A DNA stretch of 34,946 nucleotides from Methanobacteriota archaeon (GTDB lineage Archaea; Thermoplasmatota; Thermoplasmata; Methanomassiliicoccales; UBA472), in assembly GCA_012729095.1 (NCBI GenBank), contig JAAYDU010000009.1, positions 1-34,946 on the forward strand, given 5' to 3'. Positions 8,381 to 15,424 of the stretch are shown here, piece after piece (the first letter of the stretch is position 1; each line of letters begins with the position of its first letter). Below the pieces are notes generated by a model that was not told the DNA's origin, made no database searches, and worked only from the letters and a program-made list of their open reading frames with translations. The position numbers and the translations under genes are program-made.

Positions 8381-8881
8381 ATGTATTCCATTATTTCGGT
8401 CGGACGGCAAACGGATAAAGCCTGGGTGATCGATGATGATGGCGTGCGGGTTCGGAAAGCGGGGCTGTCGGACCTCCCGGACCTGATCCTGCTGGAGGGC
8501 GAGGCCTTCGGGGCGCGACGGTGGGAACAGGCCTTCATGAGGGAGATGATGTGCAGGGAGGGCGTCCAGACGTTGCTCGTGGAGGGCGGTGCCGTGTTGG
8601 CCTATGTCATGTTCTCCGTGTCCCGCCCCTTCGAGACCGTGGAGGTGCTTTCGCTTGCCGTTTCCCCCTCCTTACGCAGGAGGGGGTTGGCCAAGGACCT
8701 CATGGCCAGGGTGGAGTCCTTGGCCGCGGAGGAGGCGCGGACCGTCGCCCTCTGCGTGCGGCCGGATAACGACGGGGCGGTCAACCTTTACGTTTCCCTG
8801 GGCTATAAGGTGCTGGCCCTTTGCCCCGGCTATTACGAGGACGGGGGCGACGCCTACATGATGGTAAAGCATTTGGAGTGA
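8381..8881 (+). CDS. RimI-like GNAT N-acetyltransferase
   Basis: An acetyl-CoA-dependent transferase. The GNAT fold starts at VRVRKAGLSDL. Motif A contains VLSLAVSPSLRRRGLAKDLM with the RxxGxA pyrophosphate-binding loop, and the end NLYVSLGYKVL...GYYEDGGDAYMM is typical of RimI/Ard1-type protein N-terminal acetyltransferases. The frame is open from TTG 8351. ATG 8381 is chosen, giving 166 residues, but GTG 8426 just before the domain is also possible, so the start is uncertain. A second GNAT-like gene begins 4 bases after the stop, suggesting a functional pair. Confidence 0.82.
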   Translation: MYSIISVGRQTDKAWVIDDDGVRVRKAGLSDLPDLILLEGEAFGARRWEQAFMREMMCREGVQTLLVEGGAVLAYVMFSVSRPFETVEVLSLAVSPSLRRRGLAKDLMARVESLAAEEARTVALCVRPDNDGAVNLYVSLGYKVLALCPGYYEDGGDAYMMVKHLE

Positions 8882-8885
8882 TGGG

Positions 8886-9287
8886 ATGGTCAAGGTAAGG
8901 ATGGCCCGGAAGGGCGACCTGCACGGATTGGGCGGGAAGGACAACACGCTGGGCGGGCCGAGCTTCTCCAGTTCCGCACTGGAGATGCTCATGCGGGAGC
9001 CCGGGTTCGATCTGCTGGTGGCCGAGGCCTCCGGCATTTTGGTACATCACGAGGGGGCGGGAGGCAGTAGCCGCGTCCTGCTGCTGACCGGAAAGGCGGC
9101 CGCTGACCTGCTCAAGGAGGCAGAGGGACTCGCCCGTAGGGCGGGAGCGGCCAAGATCGTTCTGGAGGCGGCCCCGGACGGCCCAGCCCTGACGGACCTG
9201 GAGAGCGCCGGATACAGCGAGACGGGCACCGTTCCCGACCATTTCGCAAGGGGGCGGCCGGCGCTGCTCTTTGAGAAGAGATTATAA
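8886..9287 (+). CDS. Degenerate GNAT-like protein
   Basis: At 133 residues it is shorter than a normal GNAT domain. The start VKVRMARKGDLHGL and the ending (an Asp-rich segment, then SAGYSETG, DHFARGRPALLFEKRL) align by eye with RimI-like proteins. The central strand that should carry the RxxGxG acetyl-CoA loop reads instead RVLLLTGKAAADLLKEAEGLARRAG, with no Arg/Gly loop. It therefore probably cannot bind acetyl-CoA conventionally. It is translated 4 bases after the active GNAT, so it may be a partner subunit or a decaying duplicate. Its codon use looks normal and the frame is intact. Confidence 0.65.
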   Translation: MVKVRMARKGDLHGLGGKDNTLGGPSFSSSALEMLMREPGFDLLVAEASGILVHHEGAGGSSRVLLLTGKAAADLLKEAEGLARRAGAAKIVLEAAPDGPALTDLESAGYSETGTVPDHFARGRPALLFEKRL

Positions 9288-9436
9288 ACGATTATTTATA
9301 TAATTATATTTGAATCAATAATTGACACCAGATGCCTGGATGACCCCAGTAAGGCATAAGACAACTATTATATAGGGAACCGTTCATTCGCCAAAACAGA
9401 CCAATGTTCATGGATGTTGGACTGGGGTGAACGATC
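9288..9436 (+). promoter_or_regulatory. AT-rich intergenic region with two TATA-like boxes and a hairpin
   Basis: This holds the expression signals for the 55-codon gene. A very AT-rich stretch (about 9291-9312) and a second TATA-like box (TATTATATAG, about 9366-9375) could both direct transcription. Between them ATGCCT (9332-9337) pairs with AGGCAT (9352-9357), forming a hairpin whose loop contains ACCCCAGT. That loop is complementary to ACTGGGGT at 9421-9428, which includes the ribosome binding site GGGGTGA. In addition, CGTTCA (9381-9386) is complementary to TGAACG (9428-9433). Which promoter is used decides whether these act in DNA or RNA. Confidence 0.5.
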
Positions 9437-9634
9437 ATGGAAGAGTCTCTTTGCAATGTTGAATTCCTCAAAGACAACAACAATTTCGTCGCGCGGGTGC
9501 AAAGCGAACTCGGGGGCCTCCGGGAATACCAGAGCAACAGCCTGGAAGAGGTCCTTGAACAGGTAATCATAGACCTGCAAGAGGAATTCGAGAACGCGAT
9601 CTGATCGCTTCCGCTTTTTCACTTTACTGGGGTC
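9342..9634. repeat. Inverted repeat flanking the 55-codon gene
   Basis: GACCCCAGTAA (9342-9352) and its exact reverse complement TTACTGGGGTC (9624-9634) lie on either side of the small gene. Allowing one G-U pair, the complementarity extends to 13 positions (9342-9354 with 9622-9634). A third, shorter copy (ACTGGGGT, 9421-9428) overlaps the ribosome binding site. The arms could be protein-binding sites or could pair in RNA. They could also mark the ends of a tiny inserted unit, but no target duplication is visible. Confidence 0.55.
9437..9604 (+). CDS. Small acidic protein of 55 residues, unrecognised
   Basis: An ATG with ribosome binding site GGGGTGA (9424-9430) opens 55 codons ending in TGA. 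The protein starts MEESLCNVEFLKDNNNF, continues with ARVQSELGGLREYQ and ends in an acidic helix (SLEEVLEQVIIDLQEEFE). The composition, the helical heptad-like pattern and the good ribosome binding site favour a real gene. The opposing-strand frames here are rich in Ser/Arg/Leu and look like shadows. I do not recognise the family. It sits in an isolated position between the GNAT pair and a ligand-binding regulator domain, with its own promoter and unusual flanking inverted repeats. Confidence 0.62.
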   Translation: MEESLCNVEFLKDNNNFVARVQSELGGLREYQSNSLEEVLEQVIIDLQEEFENAI

Positions 9635-9684
9635 CAGCACTGCCGCTCTGGCGGTTGGCCATGAGCGCTAGAGGAGGGTTTGGC

Positions 9685-10005
9685 GTGCAACAGATTGATA
9701 AAGATTCGGTATTGTCCTCATATTACGGTGATGAGGAGGTCACCGCCATCATAACCCTCAAGGTCGATACCAAGGACGCTGATGCCGTGTGCGAAGGCGT
9801 GTCCTTGCTGAGGCCGGCCGTGGACGTTTTCCTGGTGACGGGGGACACGGACATAGTTGTCAAGGCCAAGTTCCGTAATTACACCCAGCTCAAGAGGTTC
9901 TTGGTCGAGGACCTGTCCTCGATAGACGGGGTCAGGGACACCAAGACCCTTATGGTGGTTTCTACCTTTAAGGAGAGGGGAGAACCTAATTTCGTTATGG
10001 AGTGA
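9685..10005 (+). CDS. Stand-alone Lrp/AsnC-type ligand-binding domain protein
   Basis: The 106-residue protein has the RAM/AsnC effector-domain pattern: VTAIITLKVDT, then LRPAVDVFLVTGDTDIVVKAKF, and finally a helix and strand with SIDGVRDTKTLMVVST. No helix-turn-helix precedes it. Such single-domain proteins oligomerise and bind amino acids, and can modulate full-length Lrp regulators. The GTG at 9685 is chosen because GAGGAGGG lies at normal spacing before it; the upstream in-frame ATG (9661) and TTG (9655) have no such site. It precedes the UPF0147 gene by 33 bases. Confidence 0.78.
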   Translation: MQQIDKDSVLSSYYGDEEVTAIITLKVDTKDADAVCEGVSLLRPAVDVFLVTGDTDIVVKAKFRNYTQLKRFLVEDLSSIDGVRDTKTLMVVSTFKERGEPNFVME

Positions 10006-10038
10006 GGGACCCGTCCGAACATAGCAGAAGGTGAGTGC

Positions 10039-10314
10039 ATGGAATATGATGCGAAAACGAAGCTAAATCAGATCGTCGATGTCTTGGACCAGCTTGCGGA
10101 GGACACCTCCGTCCCCCGGAACATCCGGCGCGGGGCCACCGAATCCAAGGCCAAGCTAAACCAGGACGGGGAGGCCATGGACGTCCGGGTGGCCGGGGCC
10201 ATAGGCAAGCTGGACGACCTGGCCAACGACCCCAACATCCCGATGCACGGAAGGACCGTCATATACAGGATCATTTCGGAGCTGGAGAACCTGTTGAAGG
10301 TCGTCAACAAGTGA
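10039..10314 (+). CDS. UPF0147 family protein
   Basis: A 91-residue archaeal conserved protein of unknown function. The family pattern is clear: LDQLAEDTSVPRNIRRGA near the start, and LANDPNIPMHGRTVIYRIIS near the end, within an all-helical protein. AGAAGGTGAG provides a ribosome binding site before the ATG. The tRNA-Gly gene follows 38 bases after the stop with its own TATA-like box. The family is widespread in archaea and usually small and abundant, but no biochemical activity can be deduced here. Confidence 0.88.
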   Translation: MEYDAKTKLNQIVDVLDQLAEDTSVPRNIRRGATESKAKLNQDGEAMDVRVAGAIGKLDDLANDPNIPMHGRTVIYRIISELENLLKVVNK

Positions 10315-10319
10315 AAAGG

Positions 10320-10325
10320 TTTAAA
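10320..10325 (+). promoter_or_regulatory. TATA box for tRNA-Gly
   Basis: TTTAAA is placed 33 to 28 bases before the first base of the mature tRNA and follows the UPF0147 stop by five bases. This is the expected archaeal promoter position for a tRNA gene with a short or absent 5' leader. Confidence 0.55.
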
Positions 10326-10352
10326 CGAGAATCGGCAATCTAGTAGCCTCAG

Positions 10353-10424
10353 GCGGACATAGTCTAGCGGTCAGGACTGAAGCTTCCCAAGCTTCGAACC
10401 CGGGTTCGAATCCCGGTGTCCGCA
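10353..10424 (+). tRNA. tRNA-Gly (anticodon CCC)
   Basis: A 72-base cloverleaf. The acceptor stem GCGGACA pairs with TGTCCGC (10417-10423), with discriminator A at 10424. The D arm has stem GTCT/GGAC. The anticodon stem GAAGC/GCTTC encloses loop TTCCCAA with anticodon CCC (10386-10388), reading GGG codons. The T arm is CCGGG-TTCGAAT-CCCGG. CCA is not encoded and no intron interrupts the anticodon loop. Confidence 0.96.
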
Positions 10425-10481
10425 CCTGATATTATATTCTTCGAACGACCGTGATCGGGATGGGCATCGCACGGCCCGGTA

Positions 10482-12461
10482 TCACAGCCTTCCCCACTTT
10501 TCCTCGTCGCCGTCCGCCTCCGCCGGCGCGGGGCCCGGAGCGGCCCCCCTGGGCTTTTGCTTCCTCCCTGGTCGGGATGTTTCCAGTATTTCGTCCTCTA
10601 CCTCGAAGTCCGGCGGGCCGAGTTCCCATCCCGGGTCCTTCCTTCGCACTGGCGCGTGGGCGGGGGAAACGGGGACCGTGTCGTCGAAGTCCCAACCGGG
10701 GTCGGGACGGGGGCCGGGCGCGTTGAAGTTCGGTTGGAAGGGCTTCTCCCTCTTGCGAGGGGCGCGGCGCTTCACCGGTTTGGCGTTGATGTTGAAGGCG
10801 GGGGTGCGCGTGAGATGGTAGACGCTGTGGGACATGCTCATGACTATGATGAAGTAGACGATCAGGACGATCAGGGAGGACGCCCACCATATGGCGAACA
10901 GAGCGGCCAGGGAAAGTATGGTCACGAGGCTCAGGCTGACGAAGCCGGAGATGTAACGGCTGATGTGCCCCGGGTCCCTGGTCACCACGCCCAGGTTGTC
11001 GAAGTTCACGGTGCGCACTATGGAGTACATGTCGCTCTCCAGGGTGCTGTAGATGAAGGTGACTATGAGCCCCCCGAGCACGAAAGCCAGGATGTCGAAG
11101 GGGAATGGAAGCACCATTATGCATACCAGGTCCACGAAGTAGATCATTATCAGGACCTCCAGGCGGCGGGTCCTCTCGAACAGTTTCAGGGACGAGGGCA
11201 GGATGACCTTGCTCATGGTGCGGTTGATAAGCGAGCCGCCGTAGCTTAGGAACCTGGGGGTGAGCTTGGACAGGGAACGGGTCAACTTGCCACTGTGCTT
11301 CATAAGCGACGGGGCCAGCATGCTCATGGTGAAGCAGTAGGCGCCGGCGAATGGGTTGAGCTCCGACCCCTTGGTGATGGCGGGGGAACTGCTTCCCACG
11401 CTGGCGTACATGATGGCCTCCGAGGACCGCCCGGTCATGGCCGTACCGATGAAGGTGGCGGCCTTGGAAGTGAACCCCAGGAGATACGACACCGAGCTGA
11501 GCACCAGCAGCTCGTAGAAAAGCGTCACCGGCACCGCTATCAGCAGTATGGGGACGATCGAGTAGAGCATGCTGAGGTCTATCATCATCCCGAAGGTGAT
11601 GAAGAACACCGCCACCAGGGCATCCCGGAAGGGGGTGATGCGGTCCTCGATGCGCTCGGCCAGCTTGGTCTCGGCAAATACCATGCCCAGGAAGAAAGCG
11701 CCTATTATGGCCGGAACCCCGGCCACCTCGGCCAGGGCCGCCGATAGGAACACAAGCCCCAGGGCGAAAAGCACGAAGAGCTCGTTGCTCCTTATGCTCT
11801 CGAAGTACTTCACAACGCGGGGGACCACCACGATGGCCAGGAATATGAAGAACACGTAGAATGCCAGGATGCCCACAATGAGGCGGGTCATGTTCATGCT
11901 GTCAGCGTCGGGCTTGAACATCAGACCGCCGACTATGGTCAGCAGTACCATGGACAGGAAGCTCTCCACGATGACGGTTCCAAGCAGGTACTCGGTCTCC
12001 GGGCTGGAGCTGCGCTCCATCTCCTCGAGGGCTTTGCCGGTGATGGCCACCGAGCTCATGGATATCACGCCGGCCAGGAACACCGTGTCCACGATGGGCC
12101 ATCCCAGCGAGTAGCCGATCAGTATGCCCAGGAACATCCCCAGGCCGATGTCCATCATGGCCAGTATGATGGCCGGGGCCTTGGTCTTCTTGAGCTTGGA
12201 GATGGAGAAGCCCAGGCCTACGAAGAACATCAACAGGGTGAGGCCCATGCTCGATAGCATCTCGATGAAGGAGGTGTCGTGTATGAGGCCTTCGTAGCTG
12301 TATCCGAAAAGCTCCACGGAGATGTAGGGGCCGATCAGCATGCCGGCCAGGATGTAACCGAGAATCACGCTCTGCCTGGCCTTCGAGGCTACGGCTGCGC
12401 CTATGAAGGCAATCAGCATTATGATCCCGACCTCGAACATCAAACCGTCAGTTGCTATCAT
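10482..12461 (-). CDS. Kef/CPA2-type cation:proton antiporter with extra C-terminal membrane domain
   Basis: An integral membrane exchanger of about 659 residues. The first 390 residues hold the CPA2 core: GYILAGMLIGPYIS, GLTLLMFFVGLGFS, a discontinuous-helix segment (GVISMSSVAITGKALEEME) and GVPAIIGAFFLGMVFAET. The position usually held by Asp in the ion-binding helix appears to be Glu166 (GTVIVESFLSM). Two further hydrophobic blocks (about 415-460 and 500-545) form an added membrane domain, and a charged proline-rich tail carries two DPGW repeats. No TrkA-N domain is seen. Start: ATG 12461 is given, but GTG 12485 in frame is equally possible. It is convergent with tRNA-Gly. Confidence 0.82.
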   Translation of the reverse strand: MIATDGLMFEVGIIMLIAFIGAAVASKARQSVILGYILAGMLIGPYISVELFGYSYEGLIHDTSFIEMLSSMGLTLLMFFVGLGFSISKLKKTKAPAIILAMMDIGLGMFLGILIGYSLGWPIVDTVFLAGVISMSSVAITGKALEEMERSSSPETEYLLGTVIVESFLSMVLLTIVGGLMFKPDADSMNMTRLIVGILAFYVFFIFLAIVVVPRVVKYFESIRSNELFVLFALGLVFLSAALAEVAGVPAIIGAFFLGMVFAETKLAERIEDRITPFRDALVAVFFITFGMMIDLSMLYSIVPILLIAVPVTLFYELLVLSSVSYLLGFTSKAATFIGTAMTGRSSEAIMYASVGSSSPAITKGSELNPFAGAYCFTMSMLAPSLMKHSGKLTRSLSKLTPRFLSYGGSLINRTMSKVILPSSLKLFERTRRLEVLIMIYFVDLVCIMVLPFPFDILAFVLGGLIVTFIYSTLESDMYSIVRTVNFDNLGVVTRDPGHISRYISGFVSLSLVTILSLAALFAIWWASSLIVLIVYFIIVMSMSHSVYHLTRTPAFNINAKPVKRRAPRKREKPFQPNFNAPGPRPDPGWDFDDTVPVSPAHAPVRRKDPGWELGPPDFEVEDEILETSRPGRKQKPRGAAPGPAPAEADGDEEKWGRL

Positions 12462-12485
12462 CTCGCCGGCCCGCGCTGATGTCAC

Positions 12486-12694
12486 ATTGTCCGCTGGAAG
12501 TACCTACCACCGATGGCATTGGACCGTCCAGATCTTGAGGGCCACGCCTGTATAGCATTGACCCTAGTGCATCCCAGCCGGTTATAGTATTACACATTAT
12601 ATATAATTGTCCACATCTGGCCTTCCTCTATTTCCCCAGGAACTTCAATCATCGGTTATAATTAATCATAAGGGCGTTGCCATCCGGGTCACAG
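12486..12694. promoter_or_regulatory. Divergent promoter region between antiporter and Ca2+-ATPase genes
   Basis: About 200 bases without a gene. A strong AT-rich box (CATTATATATAATTG, 12594-12608) can read either way and would give the antiporter a leader of roughly 90-110 nucleotides. CGGTTATA occurs twice as a direct repeat (12579-12586 and 12653-12660). The second lies within CGGTTATAATTAATC and is about 35-40 bases before the ATPase ATG, fitting a TATA box with nearly leaderless transcription. Confidence 0.5.
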
Positions 12695-15424
12695 ATGTCT
12701 AGCAAGTTCCATGCCATGAGCGGGGAGGAGACCTTGAGCGCCCTGGGGGTCACGGAGCAGGGACTGACCTCTGAAGAGGCCGAGGAGAGGCGGGAAAGAT
12801 ACGGCCCCAACGAGCTGAGCGAGGGGCGGAAGATATCCCCGCTGCGGATATTCCTCGACCAGTTCAAGGACTACATGGTCATCATACTCATAATAGCCGC
12901 CCTCATCTCGGCTGGCATAGGGGTGTGGAAGGACTCGGCCGAAGAATGGCTGGACGCCGGGATAATCATGGTCATCGTCCTGGTCAACGCCGTCCTGGGG
13001 TTCGTGCAGAACTACCGGGCGGAGAAGACCATGCAGGCCCTCCGGGACATGGCCGCCCCCAAGGCCAACGTGATCCGGGACGGGGAGGAGAGCAGCGTGC
13101 CCTCCCGGGACCTGGTTCCCGGGGACATTATCCTGCTTACCACCGGGGACCGTATCTCCGCGGACGCCCGTCTGCTGGAGGCGGCCAACCTCAAGACCAA
13201 TGAGGCCTCGCTCACCGGCGAATCGCTTCCGGTTGGTAAGAACGCCCTTGAGGTCCTCCCGTCCGACACGCTGCTGTCGGACCGGGAGAACATGGTGTTC
13301 TCCGGATGCACCGTGGACCACGGCCGGGGAAGGGCGGTCGTCACCTCCACCGGGATGCTGACCCAGCTGGGAAACATCGCCAGGATGGTGCAGTCGGAGG
13401 ACGAGGACACACCGTTGCAGAAGAAGCTGGACCGCCTGGGGAAGCAATTGGGCATCATGGTCCTGGGGGTTTGCGTGTTCATCTTCGCGGTGGGATACCT
13501 GCGGGGAGTGGCGGCGGAGGAGATGTTCCTCACGTCCGTTAGCTTGGCAGTCGCGGCCATACCAGAGGGGCTCCCGGCCGTGGTCACCATATCACTGGCC
13601 CTGGGGCTTCAGCGCATGGCCAGACGTAAGGCGGTCATGCGAAAGTTGCCGGCCGTCGAATCTCTGGGCAGCGCCACCGTGATCTGCACGGACAAGACCG
13701 GCACCCTGACCAAGGGCGAGATGAACATACGCGAGATATTCATGGGGGACACCGTAAGCGTCTCCGGGGAAGGTTTTGAGCCCCGGGGCGAGTTCTTTAT
13801 CCAGGGCGCATCGATCGACCTGGCAAGGCATAAGGACCTGATGATGCTGCTGGTGGCCGGGGCGCTCTGCAACGATTCCTCCCTGCACCAGGAAGAGGGC
13901 AAGTGGAAGGTGAGGGGGGACCCGACGGAGGGGACCCTGATCGTCACCGCCCGCAAGGCCGGTATCGAGGTGGAGGATGTCGTAAAAAATAGCCCACGCA
14001 TATTCGAACTGGGTTTCGATTCCGTCAAGAAGCGCATGACCACCGTGCACGAGGTGGACGGGAGGAAGATGGCCTTCATGAAGGGGGCGGCGGAAAGCGT
14101 GATCCCCCTGTGCACCAAGCGCCGCGCCCAGGAGAAGGACCTTGAGATGGACCGGGACACGGCCGGATCGCTGCTGGCAAAGAACAACGAGATGGCCAGC
14201 CGCGCCCTCAGGGTGCTGGCGATAGCGGTGCGGGACGTCACGGACGTACCGCTGGAGGAGGCGACCCTGGAGCGGGAGTTCACATTCATGGGCCTTGTGG
14301 GTATGATGGACGCCCCGCGCGGGGAGGCGATGGAGGCGGTACGCAAGTGCCGCAGCGCCGGCATAAGGGTCATAATGATAACCGGGGACCACGAGCTGAC
14401 CGCCAGGGCGATCGCCATTGAGATGGGCATAGCAGAACCTGGCCAGGACAAGGTGGTGAACGGGCGAGTGCTGGAGACCGCTTCCGACGAGGAGCTCGCG
14501 GAGCTGCTGAAGGACGTGAACGTGTTCGCCCGCGTGGCCCCGGAGCACAAGATGCGAATAGTCGATGCCCTGCAGGCCCGGGGAGAGATAGTGGCAATGA
14601 CCGGGGACGGGGTGAACGACGCCCCGGCGCTCAGGAAGGCCGACATAGGGGTGGCCATGGGCATAACGGGCACGGACGTTTCCAAGGAGGCGTCGCAGAT
14701 GGTGCTCATGGACGACAACTTCGCCTCCATAGTCAACGCGGTGGAGGAGGGGCGGGGGGTGTACGACAACATTCGCAAGTTCGTTTCCTTCCTGCTCTCC
14801 TGCAACTCCGGGGAGGTGCTCGCCATGTTCGTGGCCAGCCTGATATTTGTGGACCCGGATTTCATGCCGTTCCTTCTTCCGGTGCACCTGCTCTGGATGA
14901 ACCTGGTCACGGACGGCCTTCCGGCACTGGCCCTGGGTGTCGAGCCCATAGAGCCGAACATAATGGAGAGGGCGCCTAACGACCCGGAGGAGCCGCCGGT
15001 CACCCGCCGTGCCGCGATCAGGGTGCTTTTCATAGGCGGGGTCTTCGCCGCGTCCGCATTGCTGGCATTTGCACTGGTCGGCGTTCTGGACCTGTCGGGA
15101 GGGGAGAGCGAGGTACAGCACGCCAGGACCGTCGCCTTCTGCACCATGGTGCTGTCGCAGCTGCTCTTCGCCTTCTCCGCCCGGTCCCCGACCCTGACCA
15201 TCAGAAGGATGGGGCTGCTCACCAACCGCAAGATGCTCGCCGCCGTGGCGGTCTCCATGCTGCTCCAGCTCGCGGTGGTGTACCTGCCGGGGCTCAGAGA
15301 CGCCTTCCGCACCGCCCAGCTGGGATGGGAGGAGTGGGCGCTGATAGTCCCGCTGAGCATGATGGCGCTGATATTGAACGAGGCGTGGAAGATCGTACTG
15401 GCCTACCGGGCCGGGAAGGCCTGA
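12695..15424 (+). CDS. P2A-type Ca2+-transporting ATPase
   Basis: An ATP-driven cation pump of 909 residues in the SERCA/PMCA class. Visible parts are the actuator TGES (about residues 174-177), M4 with IPEGLP, the phosphorylated Asp in DKTGT (about 333), nucleotide-binding KGAAE, and the hinge TGDGVNDAPAL. The calcium-site residues match SERCA: M5 CNSGEV (Asn and Glu) and M6 NLVTDGLPA (Asn, Thr, Asp). Calcium or manganese export is therefore likely. ATG 12695 follows a TATA box at leaderless spacing; TTG 12677 is an alternative start. The rtcA start overlaps its stop by one base. Confidence 0.92.
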   Translation: MSSKFHAMSGEETLSALGVTEQGLTSEEAEERRERYGPNELSEGRKISPLRIFLDQFKDYMVIILIIAALISAGIGVWKDSAEEWLDAGIIMVIVLVNAVLGFVQNYRAEKTMQALRDMAAPKANVIRDGEESSVPSRDLVPGDIILLTTGDRISADARLLEAANLKTNEASLTGESLPVGKNALEVLPSDTLLSDRENMVFSGCTVDHGRGRAVVTSTGMLTQLGNIARMVQSEDEDTPLQKKLDRLGKQLGIMVLGVCVFIFAVGYLRGVAAEEMFLTSVSLAVAAIPEGLPAVVTISLALGLQRMARRKAVMRKLPAVESLGSATVICTDKTGTLTKGEMNIREIFMGDTVSVSGEGFEPRGEFFIQGASIDLARHKDLMMLLVAGALCNDSSLHQEEGKWKVRGDPTEGTLIVTARKAGIEVEDVVKNSPRIFELGFDSVKKRMTTVHEVDGRKMAFMKGAAESVIPLCTKRRAQEKDLEMDRDTAGSLLAKNNEMASRALRVLAIAVRDVTDVPLEEATLEREFTFMGLVGMMDAPRGEAMEAVRKCRSAGIRVIMITGDHELTARAIAIEMGIAEPGQDKVVNGRVLETASDEELAELLKDVNVFARVAPEHKMRIVDALQARGEIVAMTGDGVNDAPALRKADIGVAMGITGTDVSKEASQMVLMDDNFASIVNAVEEGRGVYDNIRKFVSFLLSCNSGEVLAMFVASLIFVDPDFMPFLLPVHLLWMNLVTDGLPALALGVEPIEPNIMERAPNDPEEPPVTRRAAIRVLFIGGVFAASALLAFALVGVLDLSGGESEVQHARTVAFCTMVLSQLLFAFSARSPTLTIRRMGLLTNRKMLAAVAVSMLLQLAVVYLPGLRDAFRTAQLGWEEWALIVPLSMMALILNEAWKIVLAYRAGKA

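Noticed and set aside
9342-9634. A miniature transposable element built from the 55-codon gene and its inverted repeats
   Set aside because: No target-site duplication is visible outside the arms and the pairing with the ribosome binding site suggests regulation instead; only a genome-wide copy search could revive this idea.
9304-9640. Two minus-strand frames opposite the 55-codon gene
   Set aside because: No ribosome binding site, run through the AT-rich promoter region, and composition is less protein-like than the plus-strand product.
13592-15360. Two long minus-strand frames (509 and 583 codons) opposite the Ca2+-ATPase
   Set aside because: Both are shadows of a gene with complete P-type ATPase motifs; composition is His/Arg/Ser-rich and no domain is visible.
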